From Phoronis australis (taxonomy: Eukaryota > Phoronida > Phoronidae): a stretch of DNA of 64,000 bases. The DNA lies in contig NMRA01000019.1 of NCBI GenBank assembly GCA_002633005.1, positions 1,197,052 through 1,261,051 of the forward strand, written 5' to 3'. Below are positions 49,001 to 62,700 of the stretch, piece after piece (within the stretch, counting starts at the first letter, position 1; each line of letters opens with the position of its first letter). The notes beneath the pieces are model-generated. The model searched no databases. It saw only the letters and a list, made by a program, of their open reading frames with translations, and was not told the DNA's origin. A program made the translations under genes and the position numbers.

Positions 49001-50787
49001 TCAAATGTCTTGCCGAGTTTCACGCATTTGTTTTTCCGTCACTTTTTGCATATCTTTTAAATGCATTTTAACAGTTCATTAATTCAATTGGAAGTGTTTA
49101 ACAAAAAGCATATATGTTTAGTAATATAGGCCTAACGTGTGTCAGAGATTGTTAGTTGGTGACAAGCCTCAATCCAGGGTGTTCCAATTACAATGAACTG
49201 TTGTGTGCCTTCTGTTGGAGAAAAAATAACATTTGATAATGGACCCCTTGCTGTCTCCAAAGTCGGATTTTAAATGACTTTTGGACTTGCGGTGTTATTA
49301 GTTAAGGCTATATGCTCAGGGCATGAAATGAACTGCACGGTACAGTCGTATCGATCTAGAACTCAAGCGGTAACATGTCTGTTGTGGACAAGTCCAGGTT
49401 CGATCTCAAAAAGGGGCAATTTGAGTCCAAAAAGTGACGTGAAACAAAATCTATTTGTCTTCACTGAATTAGGGGGGGGGGGGTCATGTCAACGTTGAAT
49501 TGTCAAGGCACGTCTTGAATCATACCTACTTGAATGTAGGACTGGTATCCAAACATCCTAATTTGTGGCATTACTAAGTGGTATATTAGCCACTGTTATC
49601 GTCTCTGAACTGGAATTAATAAACCATCGAGAGCCAGCTCCTGTTTTGAATGTTGTGCGCGTGTTCACGTAGCTACTAAACAGACCCGTAATGACATAAT
49701 TACAAGGAGCACAATGTGACTTACAAATCAAATTATTTATTGACCGAAAGGAACACCCACGAGTGAACAGCAGCAGCGAAAATGTCCTGCAACCCTCTAC
49801 ATAACAATGAGAAAGGGAGTCCATTGAACGAAATCAAGCAATACTTTTTATGAAAAACAAGTAAAGACATTCGTTACATGTTAACATTTGATTCCTTGAA
49901 AATCCCCACCTTCCGCGCATCCCTAAATCTATTTGAAAAAATGTTCAACTATTGATAAAATTTTCTTAAAGAATGTTATTGGATTTAAATAAAAAAGCCG
50001 CAGCAAACCTAGACTGTTCTTTTGTGTGAAAACAGATTGTGTTCATTTGTGGTATTTGGTAATTACAAAAACACTTATATTTCTATAATAAGGTGTAAGA
50101 GAGTCCCATCGTCATCCTGATATGTGCATTGAGTAAGTCAGAGCACGCCTTAGGAAGCACCACACAAAATGACAAAAGTATCCACAAATAGGTCTAACGT
50201 CATTTACGCGGACCTATAACGTGAACTTGTTGCTCTCATGTCTGTGTTATTAATACCACAAATTTGCTACAGCACTTTTAAGTGTTTAGAAAACACTGCC
50301 AATACACATCCAGCACATTTTGTTAATGTTTTGACATCCGCACTTGTATGTCTTGAAAGTTTCAAAATGTTAATTCTTGAAACAAGATATTTCAAGAACA
50401 TCTCCCCTGTAACGGCGTGACGCGTCATAAAATTGTCATAACGTACTGTTCTCGGCATCTTAAGTTTTTTGGCAGTCACGGTCCGCTTAGCAACCGATGG
50501 GAATTGCCTAGGTAACAAATTACTCCATTTTCCTCGGATTAAAGAAGACTGCTACACATTACAAAAGCACGCACTGCCAACGCACGCAGTCACTCGTACA
50601 AAATGGAAACCAATACGGAAAAATTAAGTCTATTCTTGAGTGGATTCACTTGTGAAGTTTGTGGGTAGATTTAGACCACCTCCGGCGAGACTTTATGTGT
50701 TTGTGATTATTTTCGACTTATTACGCAGACGTAGTCTATGGCTAATTTCCACCCTTCAGACGTAGACTAGGATCGGAGTGGTGTAGG
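46074..50787. other. intergenic between EF-hand gene and cadherin
   Basis: No clear gene apart from the weak exon candidate at 47177-47500. It presumably includes the divergent promoters of the EF-hand gene (left) and the cadherin (right), though no TATA or CpG block stands out. Confidence 0.5.
47177..47500 (-). CDS. putative orphan terminal exon, 107 residues
   Basis: Weak call. An acceptor-like TTTCCTGGTTTAG ends at 47501 on the minus strand and opens 107 codons to a stop at 47177. It begins LRASALECLASIAVAPSHV, which looks like a HEAT-type helix, and continues with Cys-rich text (CCYCVHIVFEYPHGTLC). No upstream exon or nearby polyadenylation signal was found. It could be a gene fragment, a processed remnant, or chance. 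Confidence 0.25.
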   Translation of the reverse strand: MRASALECLASIAVAPSHVYACFLRHLHDVTPESSVQSCCYCVHIVFEYPHGTLCPGEKYDWLLMAVIPGANTQADVFQTVNTVAIATEHGLQPPGGKTISSKSRLT

Positions 50788-53700
50788 ATGTCCGCCGTAC
50801 AAACCCTTCTCGCCCTATCATTTGTTCTTCATATTTCCACATCACAGGGACAGAAATCGTGTAAGTAATCATTTCTGCTGTAAGCTTATTCTTTCATTTC
50901 CATGAATCTTAATTGTGAATATCAACCTGCTTGTTTCTGCAGAATCCATCTCATAAACTTTAATTTGCAGTATAGTGTTGTTCGTATACATGTTCGGTGG
51001 CAAGTGTTCAACATTTGTAACCAAAAACTTATTAAATTCCCCATGAGCGTCCAAGCCACCACGAACAACAAGTGATAAAGATGTCTTTACTCGAACATTG
51101 CTTCATTGCGGACTGACTAACCACTGTAACAACATCAAGATCACGTGCATATGAACCATATTTCACAGAACTGTTTGGGAAGAGTGAAGTAACTGTAAAC
51201 GGGGTTTGTTCAGGGCCCATGCAATGTTTATTCACCAATTCCCTTTATTCACCCCCGGGCCCCCTTGGTTGCGCGCATGTGCTAGTCAGAAATTCGCATC
51301 CGAATTCCCAAATTGTATCTGGTAGAATTTTAGGGGGGGGTATGTCCCCCTTGGCCTCCCCTAAATCCGCCACTGCTTCAGTGCAATGTCTCAAGGGCCA
51401 CAGCGAGTGATTTTCATAAAAACAGTTTTGTTTAGTCCAAAACTTGAACCAGATAAAAGAGGGCAAAAATCCTGAAGAGTTTCCCTTAGCCAAAGCAAAA
51501 TGAATCCCATGTTGTTTTAATTTTGTGCAATTCCTCTGTGTCTGATTGCTATTTTGAGTGGGATGTAAAACACGCCGTCAGAATAGAAACAAAACTACTA
51601 TAAGAGCCCCAATTAACCTTTTTAAACGTTAGCTTTCTTATGCAAGTACCAGTGCTCGCGTGTCATTATGTATACGAGAAGTCGTTAACACCATAGTGCG
51701 AACCGGTCATTTAATGTGGTTGAACTCCACCAACTTGCATTGCATAAGCTAATGAAGATTCCGGATGATTTGCACTCCTAGGACCATCTCATTTAGGGTA
51801 GCAACCTCCTTAATGGTAAGGAACTGGTTCTGATGTTATCTTCAGTATAAATACAGATCCCCTATTATCGTGGATGAGACATTTTGGTGTTGTAACACGC
51901 CAAGGGAACACGAATTAAAATTATGGTTCCCTTGACGTGTATTAATTTTACGTTCAGTGAAAGAGTAGAAAGTGAAGTGAACGCATTCACACGGTCACTG
52001 TCGGTCACTCGTTTTTGCTCAATGAACTTTTTTATTGTTCCATGGACAGTACATGCACATCAAGGGAACAGCGACTAACACCGAAAAATGTTTCTCCAGG
52101 ATAATCAGGAACTGTGTTTTTACCAAAGGTAACATGAAACGATTGCTTTTCCCCTTGAGGGTTTTCATCTTAACACACGCCATAGCATTCCAGCATGGCC
52201 ATACTAATATCGTTTGTTAACACCCAAGAGCCGCAAAGAAAACTCCAAGTGCAATTTTATTCGTGACTACAAAAAAACGTGTCGCGTAAAATAGCACATT
52301 TTGAGAAATATTTAAAAACATAAGCATTTCTATTATAGGCTTTGGAAGACAATATGCGCTTGAAAAGAAATTTTTCAATCTCCCCTTGCTAAGTCAGAAT
52401 AATTCCAATTCCGAGGATGAAGCCGTCTGAGTTGTGATTGGATCTTGAGTGTTTTTGAATTATTTTTTCATTACAGTCTGCCTGCAATTCTTCAGCAACA
52501 TCAGGACTAAAGCGCCGCTTGTCGTCACAGCTAACGACAGCAGTCGAACAGGTATGATGACCCACCTCCAAAGACCCATGGTCTAGTGACGACCGAGGGA
52601 ATTATGGCAAAATTACTTGTGTGCCTGTCTGAGCGATTTAAGACATCCAAAGAACATTTGAGGTCCCCAGTGGGCCGATTCGTGTGTGATATGCTAACAA
52701 TCACATGGCAACAACTTTATTCCGTAATTGTAATTTTTGAGCGCAAGTCACTTTTCGTTAAACAAGTCCCTGATGGTTATACTTTCAGTTATAATGATTA
52801 TGAAATTATAATGACAAACAACACACGGAAATGTTTGTCTAAACGCACAGCACGTGATTTTAATAAAAATCTCTTGGACATGAAGATGACGTCAACGATG
52901 ATGATAACAATGGTGACGATGACGATGACAATGATGGGAATGACGGTAGCAGAGGTGATGATGACGTTGTTAATAATCGTCACAGTGGTGACGGTAAAGA
53001 ATATGTTAATGGTGAACGTACGTTCATGTATAGTGTTATATGCAGCGTCTATGTTAACGATGGTGATGACTACATTGACGACGACAGTGATAGCGTCTTT
53101 GGTGAGAAAGTACTATACTGTTGCGCTGCTAAAAGTCATGTTGAATTAGATTTGATAAACGTGCAAAGAATGTAGGACGCGTTTGGTCCTAATGTTATTA
53201 ATTAAATTTCAATACTTTCCAAGATGTATCTAAAACAACGGTTTGATTAGACATTCATGTCGGAACAGAAATTATTTTTGTTAGCACTGCTAAGGAAAAG
53301 AGAATTGAATGCTCTAAAACTGACATGTCTAAGTGCCTATTATCATGTAAACGGTGACGAAAATCATCATTTTTATTTCCGTGTTTGATAGTAAACGGTC
53401 CGTTGCGTTATTGCTAATTGTTTCGTAATGTCAAGTGATACTTTTGTTTTTCTCACAATTAAATATCTATTGAGCGTTGCGGCCACATGAATTTCGAGCC
53501 GTTTTGTTTGTTCATAAGTAAATACATTTAGTGCACGTTTGAAGTATGTCACATTTTTAGAGAAAAACGTTGTACTTCTCAATACGCAATTAATGCGTTA
53601 CAAATTTATTTCTGCAGGAGATGTCCTTTTCAAGTTTCGTCCTGGTCACCCTGAGACTAGAATCCGGTTTATAGAAGGAGATCTAGAATACCTGGGATTC

Positions 53701-56700
53701 AGTCCCAAAAACCTAACACTAAAGGCCTTACAACCCCTTCGCAGCCAGTTAGTAAGTACTGTGGGTGTTTGAAATGACGTTAGATGTCTTCAGTGCTTGC
53801 CTTGATTTGACAAAGCACATCCATTAGACACTCAAAGCCCAATAATAGAAATTGAGAAAGAAGGAGTAGAACTTTTTAAATTTCTTGGGACTCATTTCGA
53901 TGGCACTCTATTTTGGCAGTTTTTAACATTCGAAATTTGTATCAATCATTTTCATCAATAGCTTTTACCTTTACTGTCAGATGCCAAAGGTACCCTAGTT
54001 TCGCAGACCGGTAAAGAAAACCTACAAAAATAAAATTGGTGAAACGAATGGTTATAAAATTAAACATTGTATTTCGTATGATGCATAACCACTCGAGAAA
54101 GCAGGCATTTCTAAATTATGTTGACCAGATGGACATGTATTTATTATTGAACAACTTCCAATATTATTAGAAACAAGAGTAAAATTTGGTAGATAGACTG
54201 ACTTCATGCTATCCGATTCCTGGTTGGCCAAATTTGATATATTTTATCGATACACTGAAACACTTTTTTCCATACTTGGCGTAGCCGGATATCGCGAATG
54301 GTCTTCAGTGTCCAGTAAAGGGCTTGAGTGTAAAAAGTCTTGCCGCTCATTAGTATTTGAAGTTTCAGTATGACCTTGTTGCTCCGTTGAAAACACCACC
54401 AATGCTAATTTTCTGCCACCCGCCTCAATTGGCCAAGTAGTTAGTGAAAATACAATCACAACACCCGAGGCGAAATTTTAAGTGCCACTGTGTGACACAC
54501 AGTCAGTACGGTTACAAAACAAACGGCTTAGCAACGTGTTTTAAAATACAATGGGGGTACACGAAAAGCACACCATCTTCACTAGAACATCACGAGGGAT
54601 AGAGTAGATGAGGATGACGACCAATGTGTTGTATAGAGTGGCGTCACAGCGCTCAAGCCTGGCGTGCGTTCGGGTGTTCTCATTTAAAATACACGGCAAT
54701 ATCTCACGTAATCTCGCGAAGTCTTCCTTTTTAGCGAAGTCCTATTGCTACTGATTCATAAAAATTGTCTTGAGACTTAAGACACAAACTTTGTTTTACG
54801 CTCCCACTTATCGTTGTATAAAGTTTTAGCCAAGTAATTATGAGAGCATTACTGTACAGAAATAATTAACAGAAACTATCTCAGCAATTACCAGTTATCT
54901 GTATAATCTCAGTGGCATTTACTTTTACTGCTAGTGAGATACAGTTATTTTTCAGAAATAGATGTTAGGAGTGTACGGCCAAATTTATGACTTAAAACTT
55001 GAGCCACTTTTATGAAACGGACCCCTTGGTTACATCAAAATAAAACACCGGAGAACAACAATAGCGTCTGACTGTCAGACGTCATGTTTGCAGTCGTTGA
55101 ACAAAGCTTTTGTCGCCATGCAACAATTAGGTTAATCCAGATGATTAGCTTTTGTTGTTGTTTTTTTTGCAACCCAACTCAGCTCATATCGGCCAGGATT
55201 TTAGATACTTTAATGAAATATTCTATCAGCGGTCTTAAATCTCAATGCAGCACCATCTTTCAAAGCCATAGTTTGGCTTCATGTTTTGGGGTAGAGCCCT
55301 TTGTTTTGGTTCATTCCGTAGCGAGTTCCTGATTACACGTGACAGTACTATTAACCGAATGGAGAAAGTAGCGACTTCTGTTGTGTGGGATTTAAATCCC
55401 ATTTAATTATTGCGTAACAAGTTTCAGTGCCAGAGGTTTGGTGGGCAGTCGTTGCGTCCTTTCAATTTATTGACGGACCTAGATTATCACGAACAGAGTC
55501 GTCCCAACCATGCGCAGGACAGACATTGGCAATAAGTCTAATAGTACTGAAGTTTTTTGATGTTGTATGGAAGGAGGGTGGGTGGGCATCCTGCCTCCCT
55601 CTCAATGATCCGTCTATGATATCTGTTACGTTGCTAAGGTGACCACAACTCCAGTAATTTTGATTTTTATTGTTTTTGGAAATTAGCTGTGTTGTGTAAT
55701 TTATTTGTTTTAATTTCGGTTCCATGATATACACCACCACATCTAGTTGGTCTCGTTTTATGGAATTCATTCTCTTGATGCCGTGAATGCCGTCACGCTA
55801 CTATATTGCATGCAAATCAAGCTACGCATTTCAGCCAACCAGGGCGCTGGAAAATGTGAACCCTAAGATCGGCCTCCATCTTGGCCCACAAATATTCGTA
55901 GCCAACGGAAGCAGCGGATTCTATTGTCGCTTTCAGATCTAGCGATTACGGTGCGAAATGATTTCGGGATGTAAAAGCATGTGATAGACTTCACGATCAG
56001 CTGAATTTAAAGTACGAACGGGAATAAACGTCAGAGAATAAACCAATCCAAACTGAAAGTCGTGTAAATTCACTTTTCTAACGTGTCACAAATATTTTCT
56101 TTTCTTTAATAGCATCTGACGTGAAGTATGGTAACAATCAAATATTGCGGAACACACGTTAGTGACAGCAAAACGTGGCTTCTCCGACAAGACATCTATT
56201 TTTATCCCAATGCAGCAGATTTCAAGTGGACATCAACAAAATTTTACGCTGTCTAACCATTCGAGTGATGACTGCTTTTCCTAGTTCCCTGTTGTGCTCT
56301 GGAATAGCTTAGCACCGTACGTGTATTAGTCGTGTCACCGAACTTAAAGTGCAATGCAGCACCGAGTGGAAACCGTGGTACCGAGATGTTTAAATCAATC
56401 TTTCATCTGAATGAAGCTCAGTAGGATATATGTCGGCAACAGTTTCAGTGATATATTTCGTCGAGAACACATAGAAGAGAATTTGTTGTTGTACGTATGC
56501 AGGAAACTTCCGCCAAATTTGGTTTGCATTTGTTGGGAATTCGCAACGGTAACTATGCCATTAGTGGCGGGCGTGGCCTAACCGTGTTTGACGGAAATAG
56601 TGTTCAGCAATGCTGTTCACGTTATACCGAGCTAACAATCAAACCTTCAAGATTAAACACAAGTTTCATGAAACATGGGTTACAGGTATATGGCGCGGGC

Positions 56701-59700
56701 TAATCGCTACATTCCCCACACCCTAGCTGTTTATAGATGTAATGACTATTTTCGGAAGGAAGAATGAGACTCCAATGTGACGCGCATTTTCTACTTGAGA
56801 CCAATGTTCCTCAACACGGTCTCGTGTAGTCAAGTATTCGGAATTTATAGCAAGTCTTTTCTACACTAATCAATATGTAAATCAAATTCCAAGTTTTTAA
56901 TGTCCGGTATAAGACATTTTATCTGCTCTATTAAACTGTAGACTGTTATCAAGCACAGTACATCATTTGAAAATACGTAACAGTCCGTCTTACAGCACTA
57001 ATATATTTCTCTGTGTTACTACAATCAGTTCCAAACGCAGGCAATAGCTTAAAAAAGGAAGCAAACGATTCCGACGTAAACTTTACCAAAAATATGAATC
57101 ACCAGTTACTTTAAACAAATTTTAAAAGTTATCAGGTATTCACACGGCTTTCATATCTGCACATGCACCATTACTGAAGTGACGTAGGTGGCGTAGGCAA
57201 AACTGTTTTGTTTCTGAAGTCCATTTTATCGAGCGAACGGAATGACAGGCTCGAGATGATAACGGTTCGAGTTTTATTGTCACTGCTTATCTTTGGAATG
57301 TGAAATGAAACATAGATACCATCAACTGCATCAGTTACGTCAGTTCATTAACGGTGATAATTAATTAATGCTAGGAGAATGCGATCAAAATCAAAACTTT
57401 GCCACAGACAAGACCGAAAAAGTTCTGGTCTATTTTTGGGAAAATCAAGCCGGTGGCGCGATGTTGTTTTTTTCAATTGCTCACTTTCTCAAAAAGAAAA
57501 TCCACCTGAGACAAGAAAGACTAATGCGGGATTTGTTTTTTTTTTTCACTCAACACTTGGCAAATCATGCCGTTCCAAAGCTTGCGTACCTAGTGCTTAC
57601 GTGGCTTTGTACAGCTCCTCAAAAAATAAATAAAAAACAGATTTCATCTGAAACTGGTACGAGCGGGCGTTTTTTTTAGTCGGTGAGTGGCAGGTCTCAA
57701 AATGAGTCTGAGTAGAGGCAACCTTGTTTTAGACCTGACCGGTGATTCGCACTTTTAGAGAAAATAAGCCCAAAACGCTGGCTTTACCGGGATTCTGTGG
57801 AATTCACATAGACGTGTGCAGAAAGTCTATGTGTATTTTCAGCATAATGAAGGGGGATAAAATATCCCGTGGACGGAATAGATTATTTGATCCAACTAGT
57901 TCAACAATTTCACTTCAATAAAGGGGCAGCTGTGAACTCGTCCTTTGTATTTGTTGTCTTTACAAATGCAGACCTGGGTACTATCTCTAACTAAATACTA
58001 ATGGAAATGAGTTGGGATTAAAGTTAAAACTGATTTAGAAGGTGGCACTGCCAAAAAAGTGACGGTCATGTTCTTACACTTAATTATTTAACCCACTTCA
58101 CAAGCTGGCAAATATTTCAAACAGCTTATGAAAACAATCAGCAGCATCGAGTTACAGAATCCGCCTTGCTGTCGTATTTAATAAAGAGCTACTGTGTTGT
58201 AGGGCAGACGACTGTCACTCACGGGCACCTGTGAAGACTACATAAGCATTCTAGCCGTGAGTACCAAAATCCTTCAAAGGTCCACATCGTCAGAAACTGA
58301 ATTTTCCGTTCCAAGAATCTGGCCAGAATTCTTGTTGACTAGGTGAACAACTTTAGACGCGAAAATCATTTCAGATGTTTTGAATTATTTCGTCAAATTG
58401 TGATCTATTTTTTCTGACTTTTAAGTAAAAAGGAATGGTGAAAATTAGCAAGGGATACGCACGGCATTACCATTCCTAACGCTTTTTTTTGGTTGACGTA
58501 TCCGTCTTGACTAATACTGAGGCCAAAAATTTTAAGTGTTCACAACTTATTTCAGGTCACGTAGAATTATTTTCTTCACTACAATGGCCTTTCTCAGGCC
58601 CACCTTTAACAACAGTATGCGGTTGCAGTCATGCACCCATCGCGAATACTCAAAACCGTTTTGTGTAAGAAATTGGCTTTGTCGTATTATTAAATCCGAA
58701 ATTTGATTTCACCAACAGATTCTTTCTCATATTAAATTACACTCTTTGTTGCTGTAGATTTCTGTTTATCTGGATGTTCGTATCGAAGTGGAGATTGTTG
58801 ATCTTAACGACCCCCCGGTATTCCTCAACCTACCTGCTGTTGTTGATCTGGACGAGGTACGCTTCACAAATTGCTATCCCTTACAAAGTACGTAAATTGT
58901 CGACTTCTACGCACTATGGTCATCTCTGAAAAGCGCACTCAAAAGTCTTAGCTATATGTTTTTAACTGAACATAACCAATATTTATTGGCGCAGAGTTTA
59001 TTTTACGTAAACGCCGTTGTCAATTGTTCTCTAAAACTTTGCTTGGTAATAAATAAATTTAATATACTTGCGTGCGTTATTTAAAGAAAACTTCCCGCGA
59101 AGGCAAAGCTACATTTTAAATGGCTATAACCAATCCTCGCAAATGCCTTGAAAAACAAACGACTGTTTATCTCGCGAGGAGTGACATGGCGCTCTCCACA
59201 GAAGGAGTTAACTTAATTACATTTGCTTTGCAGACTACCTCCATTAAGACGACCTTATTCACTGTTCGCGCTGAAGACCCATTCGATGTTTACAAGAAAA
59301 ACAGGATACGTCATTTTTCCATTAAGGTAATTTATTTAACACAACTGAAGTGACATATAACCAGCGAAGACAAAGTTTAACTGTTGTTCTTATTTATGGC
59401 TCGCTCAAGTCGACCTTTCTCTGTTGACTGTTGTTCTGTGTTGTAGTTGATCAAAGGTAGACTACTTAGTATTTAACTGAAACATAGAACCTGCAAAGGC
59501 GTCCTCAGCTTCTGTTCTGATCGTTCCCAATACAGTGCATATATAATACTACAAGGTATGACATTCGGGACTAGAAATTCCACGGGTGCTTCACTTCAGC
59601 TGTCCTTATCAAACACAAAACTCAATAAATTTACACAAATGAGGGGTTCAACAAAGCATTACCAATGGCATTGCCATTGGCATGAGCAATTGTTCTTTCT

Positions 59701-62700
59701 TTTAATACCATTTACGGTGTCCTGCTCCAGTGATTTTGGAACAAATTTGCAGTGAACATACAAAAATCTTTCCAAGAACTTAGCCTTACCATTTTAACCG
59801 GCAATTGTCGTCCATACGTAACTCATCGGATAATTCCGTACTGTACTTAATGACCTTGAACTGACTTGTGTGGGATGAAGTAGTTAGGACGCACGGGCTT
59901 TTCGGGAAGATTTTTGTTCTTTGACCGCGAATTTGTTGCGAACTCGCTGGAGCAGGACCCGTAAATGGTATTAGTGAGAAAGAACAATTGCTAATGGTTT
60001 GTTGAACCCCTGATTGAGAGGAGACAGTGCGGCTCAGTGGTTTAAGCTCCGGACTCCCGTTTGAGAGACCTGGATTCAAATCCTGGCTTTAGTGGCAGAC
60101 AATCGAGCATTGCACAAAAATCCCCTACTCCTGTGAGCTCGGTCTTATTAGCTTGAATGAATGTATGCAAGGGAATGAATGAGAACCTCTTCGGAATATT
60201 TGACTTTGAGTGTGAAGTGTAAAGAAGAGAAAGAAAGAACAAAAGAAACATCAAAATCATGTTGTTGTGGCATGCACAGTGTTAAAAATGGCCAGTTGCT
60301 GACTTGGGCAACTGAACAACTGCTGGAAAAAAAGTTTTTTTGTGCAAGTATTTGTTTGATTTGGAAGGAATTAAAGACATCAATGGCCTCCTAAGGTTTT
60401 CCACTATGTGCAGATGGTGCTTAACAAGGTGACTTGAGTTTGATGTCTTTTGAGATCAGTGTCCCTCTTGAGAACCAGTTTCATCTACAGAATAACGCTT
60501 CAGTTATTCAGTGTATGATTGCCTAGTTCTGACAATGAAGCGTTATTCAGTGCATGATTGCCTAGCTCTGACATTGAGGAACTGCTACATCCGACAAGTG
60601 CTCTCTTTAAATTCTACGTCTGCTTCCCTGACCCTGCTGCACACATCAGTAAACTTCAGGTCATTCAGCGCAGGGCGACTTGTTGAGTGACTATAGACCT
60701 GGTCACCCACCACTGTCTAGCCTTCTTGGTGCAAATATTTGTATATATGTGCTAGCTACTTTTGTATAGCTGGCTCATTAACCATTGCCATACTGAAATT
60801 TTGTTTGCCATGAAGAATCGGCCAAATTTTCATTTATTGCAGCTAATTGGCATAGTTTTACAGTCTGAAAATAATTTTTAGTGTTTGTTGTTGTGCTCTC
60901 AAATATTCTGTTCGCTTTCAGAATGTTACCTGCATCGATTTAGATAACACTGACTCAGGAATATTTTCCATAACAGATGAAGGCCACTTCATCCTTGAAA
61001 AACCTATTGACTATGAGGAAGGCTCTAGAGGATTCTATGTCACCATTACAGTAGAGGTACACCTTATGTATTAATATGCCAGTAACATCTAGTCCCCAGA
61101 GAGCATTTAGTTTCTCCTATGTGGGTGTGGAAGGGGTCCTCTTTGTAAGAATTAAGGAATTCGCCAAGTTGCATAAAACATTTGGCATTGGTGATCACAC
61201 GCTCAGCACTGGCCATGGAGAGGGACAATGCCCAAGCTCTATCCAGAAAGGAACATTGGTTGTCTCAAAAAGTTAATGAAGCTGTCTTTATCAGGACCAG
61301 ACAGCCAACCATGAATGGAGACCAAGGTCTACAGCTCCCCTGGGGATATGACCACATTCTAGGTCTGGGTCAACAAAATGCCTGTAATCCATTTGGTGAG
61401 GGTGGAAACCTCCAAATCATCAACAAACTGGATCGCAGTAACTGAATTTCTACTGATTAGAACTGAAAAGTATAAAGGTATGGCATAACTGAATGGGAGG
61501 GAATTGTGAAACATATCTATGGGTTGTGTAACGAGTACAAATGTCTTGAGTTATCTGAGGATATGCCTCTGTAATTGCAAAAATATTTATGTGTTTGGAC
61601 TATATTGCATTTCTGCGTCAGTTTTGATTTTTCACATCTTAGAAGATGAATTATGATTTGGGATCAGTGTTTTGTAAAGTTGGTGAACTTTTCATCACCA
61701 TAGTACAGCTGTAGAACCAAACAGATTATGACTAAAGTTTTTGAAAAGCGACTAAAAATTGTGCTCTGGAAGCTATGCATGAATGTGCAACTTACGCAAT
61801 GTTCTCGCAGGGTGCGGCAAGCTTGGTAAGATACTCTAACTGTTTGTTTGTGTAGGACGAGGGTGAGCCACCTCTGTCCAATGTCAGTGTGCTCGTCATC
61901 AATGTGATTGATGTGGATGATGAAGGTCCTCTATTTGACCACAAGACGTACAGCACAGAAATCATTGCTGAGAAACCAATACAGGTACCCTGTAGGAAAT
62001 TCTTGAAGTGATAAAATCAAATTTCACTAGTTTATATTCCAGATTTAAGAATTTGATTGTAAATGACCATTTAGCAAGCCATTCTTAATTTTACCCTATA
62101 GTAGGGACCAAAGTTAGTTAATTTTGTTTGTTGCCGTCATGTACTTCATGTCCAATGAGTTCTTTTACTTTATTTTAAAATGTTTTGCGTATGGCTTTTA
62201 TAAGACTTTTAATCTAAGAAATCAGTTACATACAGCTGCAAACCTCGATGTAACTTTTGGATTGGTGTGGTGGGGATTACTTATGACAATTTAAAGATAA
62301 GATTGGTATGTGTTGTTTCCAGTGTGCTCTGTTATTTATTGCCTGTACTAACAGTCTTATATTGTGGGTTGTACAGAGAAAATACAGAATTCATCATTGT
62401 TGAAATGACTTGTGTTTTGAGGTAAATCTTCATTTATTTCATCTTACTGTATTTTATTTCTCATTTATAGGAGCCAGAGGAGTGTTTTGATACAACGCCA
62501 CCTATATTTGCCGCCGACCAAGATAAAGATAAAAAATCTGAAATTGAGTACAGGATTGTGGAAAGTACGAAGATTTTTCATTAAAAAATTATTTACTTAA
62601 TCATCAATGTCTTACTGTAGGGACACAGAGTTACTTTTAGGATAATATTTTTGTTTCACTCAGACCAACTGGTGCATTAAACTGTATCAACTGGGGCATT

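Noticed and set aside
52586-53149. 187-codon open frame on the plus strand in cadherin intron 2
   Set aside because: Its length comes from ATGACG-type simple sequence; composition is almost only Met, Thr, Val and Ile, and flanking cadherin exons join without it.
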